A stretch of 7,549 nucleotides of DNA, from the NCBI GenBank assembly GCA_945787265.1, contig CALZHS010000139.1, positions 1-7,549 of the forward strand, in the 5' to 3' direction. Of the stretch, positions 1 through 6,458 are shown piece after piece. The notes beneath the pieces are model-generated. The model saw nothing but the letters and a program-made list of their open reading frames with translations, did not search any database and was not told where the DNA came from. Source of the DNA: an uncultured Gammaproteobacteria bacterium (lineage in GTDB: Bacteria; Pseudomonadota; Gammaproteobacteria; GCA-001735895). How positions within the stretch are numbered: position 1 is the stretch's first letter; every line of letters starts with the position of its first letter. The translations under genes and the position numbers were made by a program.

Positions 1-484
1 CACCGCGCATATCCCAGTCGCAGGCGAGCGCATAGATACAGCGAATTATGCCCTTGTGCACGACCGCCGCCGTATCCTGCCGCGATGCGGCAATCTGCTG
101 CAACCAGGGCTGCAGTCGAACCTGAACCTCACGTGGGCTCTCGCCACCCGGCGGACGAAAATCCAGGCCACGGCTCTCGTTGGCGCGCATCTCGTCGCCG
201 AGGCGCTTACGCAGCGGCTTCAATACCTCTCCTTCCCATTCGCCCCAGCTCATTTCAATCAACGCGGGCTCGATTTCTACAGGGGCTATAGCCAGCAGAG
301 CTGCCGTCTGAGTGGCACGGCGCAGCGGGCTGCAATACCAGCGATAGGCTTTAAATTGGGGCGGGATTGACTGCTGATCGAGTTGCTTTCGACCGAATTC
401 AGACAACGGCTGGTCGATCCTGCCCTGCACCCGTTTCGCGCGGTTCCAGTCCGTCATCGCATGTCGCAGCAAAGCCAGTTTCAT
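1..484 (-). CDS. Histidine phosphatase family protein (phosphoglycerate mutase-like), 3' end cut by window edge
   Basis: This reading frame starts at ATG 484-482 and stays open to the left edge, giving 161 residues of a protein that is probably near 190-200 in full. The N-terminus LALLRHAMTDWN carries the Arg7-His8 pair of the histidine phosphatase superfamily, where His8 would be the phosphorylated residue; the usual RHG is RHA here. SPLRRATQTA (residues 52-61) is the conserved second Arg region, Glu77 in EMSWGEWEG is the likely acid/base residue, and His143 in VVHKGIIR is the second catalytic His. The fold is therefore complete in its active site. Such enzymes remove phosphate from small molecules (sugar phosphates, alpha-ribazole phosphate) or proteins, and the substrate cannot be read from the sequence. 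Its start overlaps the stop of the glycosyltransferase gene in ATGA (481-484), so the two are probably translated together. No strong Shine-Dalgarno is seen, consistent with coupling. Confidence 0.88.
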   Translation of the reverse strand, partial: MKLALLRHAMTDWNRAKRVQGRIDQPLSEFGRKQLDQQSIPPQFKAYRWYCSPLRRATQTAALLAIAPVEIEPALIEMSWGEWEGEVLKPLRKRLGDEMRANESRGLDFRPPGGESPREVQVRLQPWLQQIAASRQDTAAVVHKGIIRCIYALACDWDMRG

Positions 485-1728
485 GTCGGCGCACTTTCGC
501 CAAGCGACTTATGAAGCTTAGCGACCAGGATATCGATCCCCCGATCCATCGAAAACGCCTGCCGCACCCGTTCGAAACCTGCCAGCGCCAGTCGACTGCG
601 CAGCCCGGGATCGCGAATCAGTGTTTCCAGTGCTTGCGCAAGCTGTTGGCAGTTCTGCTGTTCGACCAGCCAACCGGTTTCAGCGTGGACGATAAGCTCC
701 GGAATACCTGAAACACGGGTCGACAGGCAGGCCAGGTTCTGGCTCTGCGCTTCCATCAGAACATTGGGTAATCCATCGCGATCGCCATCAGCGGAAATCT
801 TGCTCGGCAATACGAACAGGTCGGCGTCCCGATACTGGGACAGCACCTCGACCTGCGACAGTGCACCCAACCATTGAATATGCTCCTCGAGACCAAGTTC
901 ATGAGCCTGGCGCTGCAGTTGCTCGAGCAACTCACCGCCACCGATGTGAACGAATCGCCAGTGCAGGCTGTCGGGCAGGCTTGCCAGCGCCGCCAGCAGA
1001 ATATCGTAACCTTTTTTATCCACGGCGCGCCCGACGCTGATTAATCTGACCTCGTTTTCAGGGTCGCTGCCGTCATGCATTGAACCGACACCCTGTTTTT
1101 GATCGAAGCGATCGAAGTCCAGCCCGTGGTATAGCAGCGCGACCTGATCCGCCCGACTGGCCAGTTTTGAAAGGTAATCGCGATTGGCGCGGGTACAGGT
1201 GACCACCCAGTCGGCACTGGCAAGCTTTTCACGCAGTTCCCAGCCCGGAATGGTCCAGACGTCCTTGGCATGGGCCGAGATGCTCCAGGTTCGCCGGGTC
1301 ATTTTGCTCGCGTAGTAGCTAACCGATGCCGGCGTATGCATGAAATGCGTGTAGTAATGCTGCACCGAATCAGGCATTTCATGTGCCATCACGATCGCCT
1401 GACCGAAACGTCGCAATCGGTTGCGTGACGTATCGCGCGAGAAATCGCGCACCAGGGTCAATAGCGAAAGCCAGAAACCCGGTTTCCAGATAATCCACAG
1501 GCAGGCTCGCAGCAAACGCGAAATATCATCGTGTAAGTACTCGGGCAGGTAATAGACCGGCGCCTCGATTTCCGCGTGAATCGGGTGGGTGTCGGGATCG
1601 TAGGGATGGCGCAGCGAAAAAATACAGGGCTCGAATCCGCGCAACTCAAGCGCCCGGATTTCCTGGGCAATAAAGGTTTCGGATAAACGCGGATAACCCT
1701 TTAAAACGATTGCTAGCCTGGGTGGCAT
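481..1728 (-). CDS. Glycosyltransferase family 4 (GT-B fold), WcaL/exopolysaccharide type
   Basis: Predicted cytoplasmic enzyme of 415 residues that would move a sugar from a nucleotide-sugar donor to a glycan or lipid acceptor. The N-terminus LAIVLKGYPRLSETFIAQEI is characteristic of exopolysaccharide/colanic-acid-type GT4 enzymes. The N-terminal acceptor half includes His132 and SAHAKDVW (151-158). The C-terminal donor half begins near SVGRAVDKKGYDILLAA (231-247) and contains DADLFVLPS (301-309). The GT4 EX7E motif appears as Asp318-x7-Glu326 (DGLPNVLME), followed by VSGIPELI (339-346). The frame stays open upstream to a TTG at 1794, with another ATG at 1776. I chose ATG 1728 because homology-like sequence starts there and the extra 22 residues look non-conserved; no start has a convincing ribosome-binding site. 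The stop overlaps the phosphatase start. The gene is divergent from the large ABC transporter. Acceptor and sugar are unknown. Confidence 0.9.
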   Translation of the reverse strand: MPPRLAIVLKGYPRLSETFIAQEIRALELRGFEPCIFSLRHPYDPDTHPIHAEIEAPVYYLPEYLHDDISRLLRACLWIIWKPGFWLSLLTLVRDFSRDTSRNRLRRFGQAIVMAHEMPDSVQHYYTHFMHTPASVSYYASKMTRRTWSISAHAKDVWTIPGWELREKLASADWVVTCTRANRDYLSKLASRADQVALLYHGLDFDRFDQKQGVGSMHDGSDPENEVRLISVGRAVDKKGYDILLAALASLPDSLHWRFVHIGGGELLEQLQRQAHELGLEEHIQWLGALSQVEVLSQYRDADLFVLPSKISADGDRDGLPNVLMEAQSQNLACLSTRVSGIPELIVHAETGWLVEQQNCQQLAQALETLIRDPGLRSRLALAGFERVRQAFSMDRGIDILVAKLHKSLGESAPT

Positions 1729-1737
1729 AACCTGTAT

Positions 1738-1766
1738 TTGATATAAATCGAACGATGCGCGATAGT
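1738..1766 (+). promoter_or_regulatory. Putative sigma-70-type promoter for the large ABC transporter gene
   Basis: TTGATA at 1738-1743 matches the -35 consensus at five of six bases. Exactly 17 bases later GATAGT at 1761-1766 matches the -10 consensus at four of six. Transcription would start near 1773 and leave a leader of about 70 bases before ATG 1845, which is preceded by GGGA at 1837-1840. The site lies in the 116-base divergent gap between the glycosyltransferase and the ABC gene. No equally good promoter was seen for the leftward gene, and no clear operator palindrome was found. This is a motif match only. Confidence 0.35.
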
Positions 1767-1844
1767 ACACCGGCATGGCATACCGTGCTACCAATCCCAG
1801 TCGAGAAATCGGTGGATAGAATCAGGGTAAATATCCGGGAATAA

Positions 1845-2153
1845 ATGGAACCTTCGTTATTTAAATATATCTGGACTCACAGCAAGAAGGACCAGATTCT
1901 CCTGATCCTGTTGTCGTTAGCGTCCCTGCCGCTGGTCTACGTTACCCTCGAACTGCCGAAAAGAATAATCAACCTGCTAGAAGGAATGGAGCTCCCCGGG
2001 GAAATACTCGGTTTCGAATTCGATCGGCTTGAGTTTCTGATGGTACTCAGCTTTACCTTCCTGCTGGTAGTGCTCGTTTCAGATACCAGCTCTACGAACG
2101 TATCCTGCGTTTCCCGCTGCCCCATTTTAAACGGGTTTCGCAGAGCGAGTTAA
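1845..2153 (+). pseudogene. N-terminal fragment of a large ABC transporter, broken by frameshift/deletion
   Basis: An ATG at 1845 opens a 102-residue frame. Its first 77 or so residues look like the start of an ABC exporter membrane domain: a short basic N-terminus (YIWTHSKKDQ), a first membrane segment around residues 16-37 (ILLILLSLASLPLVYVTLEL), the stretch LPKRIINLLEG, and a second membrane segment around residues 64-79. After LLVVLV (ending near 2078) the translation becomes a Ser/Cys/Thr-rich tail without family character and stops at TAA 2151-2153. The same DNA read one base earlier gives FRYQLYERILRFPLPHFKRV, which continues into the downstream 750-residue frame. The fragment and that frame are therefore parts of one original gene covering 1845-4411. 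If the sequence is right, this piece alone would be a non-functional two-helix peptide. Confidence 0.75.
2070..2082 (+). other. Frame-break junction, with a probable missing segment of the ABC membrane domain
   Basis: Coding potential moves from the frame of ATG 1845 to the frame of the downstream ABC protein here. The downstream frame is open from 2033 and has recognisable family sequence from about 2075. From memory of related ABC proteins, a segment of roughly two dozen residues (a NGxFKY...GERLLRR-like stretch) should lie between the LLVVLV helix and RYQLYERI, and it is absent. The total length of 1845-4411 is 2567 bases, two more than a multiple of three, so a deletion of 3n+1 bases would explain both the lost residues and the shift. 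No classical slippery heptamer is present. Confidence 0.65.
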
Positions 2154-2158
2154 TCCCG

Positions 2159-4411
2159 ATGATCATGGCGGAAACCGAGCTCCTCGGTGAATTTATCGGT
2201 GAGTCTTTTACTTTGCCGGTGTTCCAGGGCGGTATCCTGTGTACCTACCTGTTCTTTATTTTTGAGCAGGATCCATTTCTCGGCCTGGCCGCGATTGCGC
2301 TTTACCCGTTTCAACTCTACGTCATCCCGCAATTACAGAAACGCGTTAACGAACTGTCGAAAGAACGTGTCGCAACGGCGCGTAATTTATCCGGCCGCAT
2401 CGGAGAAACTGTCTCCGGCATTGGCGAGGTTCACGCCAACGATACCAGCCACTACGAGCGCGCGCATATCAGCCAGCGCCTCGGCAAAATTTACCTGATC
2501 CGCTTTGCGATTTACAAGCGCAAGTTTTTCATCAAGTTTTTGAACAATTTTATTGCCCAGCTGACGCCATTTTTCTTTTATTCTATCGGTGGTTACTTTG
2601 TTTTGCGCGGCGACCTGTCGATCGGCTCGATGGTGGCGGTACTGGTGGCTTACAAGGATCTCTCCGGTCCGTGGAAGGAGCTGCTGCGATATTATCAACG
2701 TCTCGAAGATATCAGGGTAAAGCACGCCCAGATCATCCAGCAGTTCGAGCCACAAAATATGCTGACCGCCGAAATTATCGATGAGCGCCAGGAGATCCAT
2801 AAATTATCGGATGACAAAATCCAGGCCAATAATATCCGCTATAGCGAAGACGGGCTCTATTTCAGTATTGATGGCACCAGCTTCAAGATTCCGATAAAAC
2901 AACACTACGCCGCAGTGGGGCTGGGCAATAGCGGCAAGGATGAACTTGCTTTACTGATGTCGAGATTAGTCAATCCCAGCGCTGGCAGCATTACCATCGG
3001 TGACCTGAAAATGGCAGATATGCCCGAGTCGATTACCGGCAAGCATCTCGGTTACGTGGGTGCCGGTGCTTTCATGTTCAACGGCACGGTACACGATAAT
3101 CTTTGCTATGCCCTCAAGCATCAGCCGGCAAGCAAGAGCGGTGGCAAGCAAGATAAGGAACTCGAGCATGAACGCCTGCTCTCACGGCAGGCGGGAAACA
3201 CCTCTGACCGTTACGACGATGACTGGATCGATCCTGGTGAACTCGGCCTTGAAAATGCCGAGCATTTGGTAAGACGCATCATCGAAATTCTCGAATGTGT
3301 CGAACTGGATGACGAAATTTACCAGTTCGGACTACTGTCCTATGTCGATCCATCGCAGAATCCTGACCTGACCAGTCGAGTTATGGAGGCTCGTAAACAA
3401 CTAAGCGACAAGTTCAGGGAGCCCGAAAATGCGCGCCTGGTCGAACTCTTCGATACCGAAAAATACAATCTTAATATGACTGTATCCGAGAACCTGCTGT
3501 TCGGGACGGTTTACGGAGAATCAATCAACGTCGAACAACTGATTGATAATCCAGTGATTCATAAAGTGCTGAAGGAATTCGGCCTGAACCGTGAATTCCT
3601 GAATGCGGGTGTGCAGATCGCCGAAATCATGCTGGATCTGTTCTCCGATGTCGAACCCGATAGCGAACTGTTCGAGCAGTTCAGCTTCATCAATGCTGAC
3701 GATCTGCCGGAGTTTAACAAACTGTTACAGCAAACCCGCCAAAGCGGTGTTGAAAATCTGCAACCGGAAGATAAACGTCGACTGATTTCGCTACCGTTCA
3801 AACTCATCGTGGCACGACATCGACTGGGACTGATTACCGAGCCTATCCAGCAAAACATTCTCAAGGCGCGACGCCAGATTCATGAACTCGCTGCGACCGA
3901 AGATCTCGGCATCGAATTCTTTGACGAGTCGCACTACAACCCGCGACTTTCGGTTCAGGATAATATCCTGGTTGGCAAGCTGGCCTATGGCCAGGCGCAC
4001 GCCCAGCGTAAGGTCAACGAGCTGATCGCCGACGTCGTTGAAGCACTTGGCCTGCGCAACGATATCATCGCTGCCGGGCTCAACTACGAAGTCGGTGTTG
4101 GTGGCGGGCGCCTGTCCTCGATTCAACGGCAAAAGCTGGGGCTTGCAAGAGCCCTGCTTAAAAGCCCTGATTTTCTGGTGATCAACGAAGCCCTCTCGGG
4201 CCTCGATTCGGCGAGCGAACGTCGCCTGATAGAAAACGTCAGGCAATTGATGCAGGGTCGCGGATTACTCTGGATTCTCGGACGGGTTCAGATGGCAGAG
4301 CAGTTTGACGAGGTTATGGTCATGGAGAGTGGCAAGCTCATCGAAAAAGGCACTTTCGCCGAGATGAAAAATGTCAACGAACACTTCCAGCAGTTGCTCG
4401 CAGCGGAGTAA
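2159..4411 (+). CDS. Large ABC transporter, membrane domain remainder plus degenerate ATPase domain with long insertion
   Basis: First ATG-initiated frame after the break, 750 residues; true coding similarity begins earlier, near 2075. Residues 1-200 are the rest of an exporter-type membrane domain: hydrophobic segments near 21-36, 40-56, 131-150 and 152-167, and a conserved-looking coupling stretch GRIGETVSGIGEVHANDTS (79-97). The ATPase domain starts near 222. Walker A is GLGNSGKDE (254-262), with Lys260 followed by Asp instead of Ser/Thr. The Q-loop position reads YVGAGAF (299-305), without Gln. The signature reads LSSIQ (652-656) instead of LSGGQ. Walker B reads FLVINEA, with Asn676 for Asp but Glu677 kept. 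The D-loop SGLD is intact, and the switch position is Gly708 (ILGRVQ) instead of His. About 300 extra residues lie between Q-loop and signature. Some of these deviations may be family-wide; in that case the protein may bind nucleotide atypically. The substrate is unknown. The gene is convergent with the methyltransferase gene, 16 bases away, with no obvious terminator hairpin between them. Confidence 0.8.
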   Translation: MIMAETELLGEFIGESFTLPVFQGGILCTYLFFIFEQDPFLGLAAIALYPFQLYVIPQLQKRVNELSKERVATARNLSGRIGETVSGIGEVHANDTSHYERAHISQRLGKIYLIRFAIYKRKFFIKFLNNFIAQLTPFFFYSIGGYFVLRGDLSIGSMVAVLVAYKDLSGPWKELLRYYQRLEDIRVKHAQIIQQFEPQNMLTAEIIDERQEIHKLSDDKIQANNIRYSEDGLYFSIDGTSFKIPIKQHYAAVGLGNSGKDELALLMSRLVNPSAGSITIGDLKMADMPESITGKHLGYVGAGAFMFNGTVHDNLCYALKHQPASKSGGKQDKELEHERLLSRQAGNTSDRYDDDWIDPGELGLENAEHLVRRIIEILECVELDDEIYQFGLLSYVDPSQNPDLTSRVMEARKQLSDKFREPENARLVELFDTEKYNLNMTVSENLLFGTVYGESINVEQLIDNPVIHKVLKEFGLNREFLNAGVQIAEIMLDLFSDVEPDSELFEQFSFINADDLPEFNKLLQQTRQSGVENLQPEDKRRLISLPFKLIVARHRLGLITEPIQQNILKARRQIHELAATEDLGIEFFDESHYNPRLSVQDNILVGKLAYGQAHAQRKVNELIADVVEALGLRNDIIAAGLNYEVGVGGGRLSSIQRQKLGLARALLKSPDFLVINEALSGLDSASERRLIENVRQLMQGRGLLWILGRVQMAEQFDEVMVMESGKLIEKGTFAEMKNVNEHFQQLLAAE

Positions 4412-4427
4412 TTCTGCGGGACATATC

Positions 4428-5306
4428 CTATTGCCTAAGGTAAAGGTGCGTTGTTAACAAGCGATCCGCGATTTCTCGCCTGATACCCCCCCACAAGCTA
4501 CCCCAGTTAAGACGCAGCGGCGGATTAAAGGGTGTCAAACCGGCACGAGTGGCCATTCCGGTTAGCGTTTTACGCGTAAAGCAGTTGATATGTTCAAGCG
4601 GATGAACCGCGTCGAGCTGCGGCGACCACCCGTGCCGCGCCAGTATGTCGGCCACACCACGACCATCGGGCACGCGAATGCAGACCACTCCGCCAGGTGC
4701 CAGCCGCGCGCAAAGGTCCTTTAAGGTCTGCAGCGGGTCGGGGAGGTGCTCTAATACCTGGTTGGCATGAATGTAGTCGAAATGCGCCCCCGTTCCCGGC
4801 AGCTTGTCGACAACCTGTATTCCCATGGCCCGTGCGTGCTGGCTGCGCTGTGGAGACAATTCGTACCCGGTGACGTCGAAACCGTGTGCCTGCGCCATTC
4901 GACACCAGTAGCCCCACCCCATGCCGAAATCGAGAACGCGCACCTGGCCCGGCCGCTGGTCAAACAATCTCGTCAGTGTATGCACCTGCCCGGCATACTG
5001 CCGATAGAGTTTCGATTTTGCCGACTGTTTCTTGTGCAGACTCTGCGCGTTATCGATCCAGTCCTGGTAAAGGGCCTGCATCCCGTTTTCATTCAGAATC
5101 GGATCCTGGTAGATAAAGTCACACTGCTCACAGGCAACGACCCGGTAAGTTTCAGTCGACAAAACTTCTGCTGCTACCCTGCCCTGGTAGAACTGCTCGA
5201 TGAAATTCGCCATGGTTCGATCGCCATAGGGAATTTCACACAGGATTTTGCACCCTGCAGACTCGCACAGGGGACAGACCGAGCGCCGATAAAACGCGAC
5301 ATTCAT
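4428..5306 (-). CDS. Class I SAM-dependent methyltransferase with N-terminal Cys-cluster (zinc-finger-like) domain
   Basis: This 292-residue protein opens with CPLC (Cys11, Cys14) and later CEQC (Cys59, Cys62), the paired CxxC arrangement of the putative zinc-binding domain found in front of some small-molecule and sugar methyltransferases. A Rossmann-type methyltransferase domain follows. Motif I is VLDFGMGWG (124-132), which binds SAM; the acidic end of strand 2 is Glu149 in GYELS. FDYIHANQVLEHLPDP (176-191) is the motif IV region typical of the Methyltransf_11/23 group, and LAPGGVVCIRVPD (202-214) is the next strand. The C-terminal part (215-292) is less typical. ATG 5306 lies only 3 bases after the OppC-like stop and has no clear Shine-Dalgarno, so translation probably depends on ribosomes finishing that gene. 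It would methylate a small molecule or glycan in the cytoplasm; the substrate cannot be named. Its place at the end of a transporter operon is unusual. Confidence 0.88.
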   Translation of the reverse strand: MNVAFYRRSVCPLCESAGCKILCEIPYGDRTMANFIEQFYQGRVAAEVLSTETYRVVACEQCDFIYQDPILNENGMQALYQDWIDNAQSLHKKQSAKSKLYRQYAGQVHTLTRLFDQRPGQVRVLDFGMGWGYWCRMAQAHGFDVTGYELSPQRSQHARAMGIQVVDKLPGTGAHFDYIHANQVLEHLPDPLQTLKDLCARLAPGGVVCIRVPDGRGVADILARHGWSPQLDAVHPLEHINCFTRKTLTGMATRAGLTPFNPPLRLNWGSLWGGIRREIADRLLTTHLYLRQ

Positions 5307-5309
5307 GAA

Positions 5310-6458
5310 CTATTTGTAGGGATCGGCCGCGTCGCGCAATCCATCACCGAAGAAATTGAAGGTCAGGATTACCAGTATCACGGGGACAACCGGGAACAAC
5401 AGCCATGGATAGAGCGCTACAACGTTGATGTTCTGGGCTTCGTTAAGCAACACACCCCAGCTCGTTACCGGTGGCCTTAATCCGAGACCCAGAAAACTCA
5501 GCGCGGTCTCACCCAGTATCATTGCCGGTACCGAAAGCGTGGCCGAAGCGATTAAATGACTCATGAAACCCGGCAGCAGGTGTCGGCCGATAATTCGTCC
5601 TGGCCTGGCACCCATCAACTCTGCCGCGGCACAATAGTCTTCCTCCCGTAACGATAGCAATTTTGAACGGACCGCGCGTGCCAGCCCGGTCCAGTCGAGC
5701 ATTGCCAGAATCACGGTGATGCCGAAAAATATCAGAATCGGGCTCCAGTTCACCGGTAATACCGCCGACAACGCCATCCATAGCGGCAACTCCGGAAACG
5801 AGCGAATCACCTCTATCAATCTCTGTACCGAGGAGTCTACCCAGCCTCCGTAGTAACCGGCGAGACCGCCAATTATGATTCCGAGCGTAAAGCTGATAAT
5901 AATCCCGACCAGGCCGATCGTCAGTGAAATGCGTGCACCGTAGGTAATGCGTGAAAACATGTCACGCCCCAGACGGTCGGTACCGAGCAGGAAGAAGGTA
6001 CCGTTCTCGGGTGGGCACACCAGGTGAAAGCGGGCTTCGAACAGGCCCCAGAATCGATAACTGTCGCCCTGGCAGAAGAAACGCAGCGGCTGAACATCAT
6101 CCTTCCGCTCCGGGTAATTTCGCTTCAGGATATCCATATCAAGCTCGTAATCTCTACCGTAAACGAAAGGCCCGACAAACTTGCCCTCGTGAAACAGGTG
6201 CACGCTCTGTGGCGGTGAATAAATAAACTCGGTATTACGGGTATGCAGGTTATAAGGTGCAATCACTTCACTGAACAGGATCGTCGCATAGTTCAGGGCC
6301 AGAATAACGCCGCAGATCACCGCCAGTCGGTGACGACGCAATTTCCACCACATCAGTTTCCACTGTGACGCAAGGTAGTACTTTTCCTGCGCCGGGGTCA
6401 GGGCTTCGATCGAATGGGGATCGAAAGGCTCGCGTGAAACAAAGTGCGAGGAACTCAT
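5310..6458 (-). CDS. ABC transporter permease, OppC/DppC-like (peptide/nickel/opine importer family)
   Basis: Inner-membrane subunit, 382 residues, pairing with the OppB-like protein to form the import channel. A cytoplasmic N-terminus ends in WWKLRRHRLA (36-46), followed by a first membrane helix near 46-66. A periplasmic loop of roughly 90 residues follows, then LLGTDRLGRDMFSR (157-170), the entry motif of OppC-type permeases. GARISLTIGLVGIIISFTLG starts the permease core, with further helices near 178-200, 240-258, 302-320 and 348-371. The EAA loop that docks the ATPase is EEDYCAAAELMGARPGRIIG (272-291). Cys129 and Cys148 lie in the periplasmic loop and could form a disulfide. The protein is longer than classical OppC (about 300 residues) because of that loop. 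The ATG overlaps the OppB-like stop in ATGA (6455-6458), and a G-rich stretch (GGGGGTG) about 7 bases upstream could act as ribosome-binding site. Solute not determinable. Confidence 0.93.
   Translation of the reverse strand: MSSSHFVSREPFDPHSIEALTPAQEKYYLASQWKLMWWKLRRHRLAVICGVILALNYATILFSEVIAPYNLHTRNTEFIYSPPQSVHLFHEGKFVGPFVYGRDYELDMDILKRNYPERKDDVQPLRFFCQGDSYRFWGLFEARFHLVCPPENGTFFLLGTDRLGRDMFSRITYGARISLTIGLVGIIISFTLGIIIGGLAGYYGGWVDSSVQRLIEVIRSFPELPLWMALSAVLPVNWSPILIFFGITVILAMLDWTGLARAVRSKLLSLREEDYCAAAELMGARPGRIIGRHLLPGFMSHLIASATLSVPAMILGETALSFLGLGLRPPVTSWGVLLNEAQNINVVALYPWLLFPVVPVILVILTFNFFGDGLRDAADPYK

Noticed and set aside
56..711. Two rightward frames (56-370 and 367-711) that could fill the left end of the window
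   Set aside because: They are antisense to a leftward frame with clear histidine phosphatase motifs and to the glycosyltransferase C-terminus, and their products are compositionally odd with no motif.
2061..2100. Programmed -1 frameshifting as an explanation of the ABC frame break
   Set aside because: No slippery heptamer in the right phase or obvious downstream stem was seen, and an expected conserved segment seems to be missing, which frameshifting would not explain.
3791..4246. A 151-residue leftward frame inside the large ABC gene
   Set aside because: It is the complement of the signature and Walker B region of the ABC ATPase and shows no features of its own.
4405..4445. A bidirectional terminator between the convergent ABC and methyltransferase genes
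   Set aside because: Only a short, imperfect palindrome (TTGCCTAAGGTAA) is present, with no stable GC-rich stem and no T-run.
4767..5480. A 237-residue rightward frame opposite the methyltransferase
   Set aside because: It lies antisense to the methyltransferase and the end of the OppC-like gene, both with strong motifs, and its own translation shows no domain.
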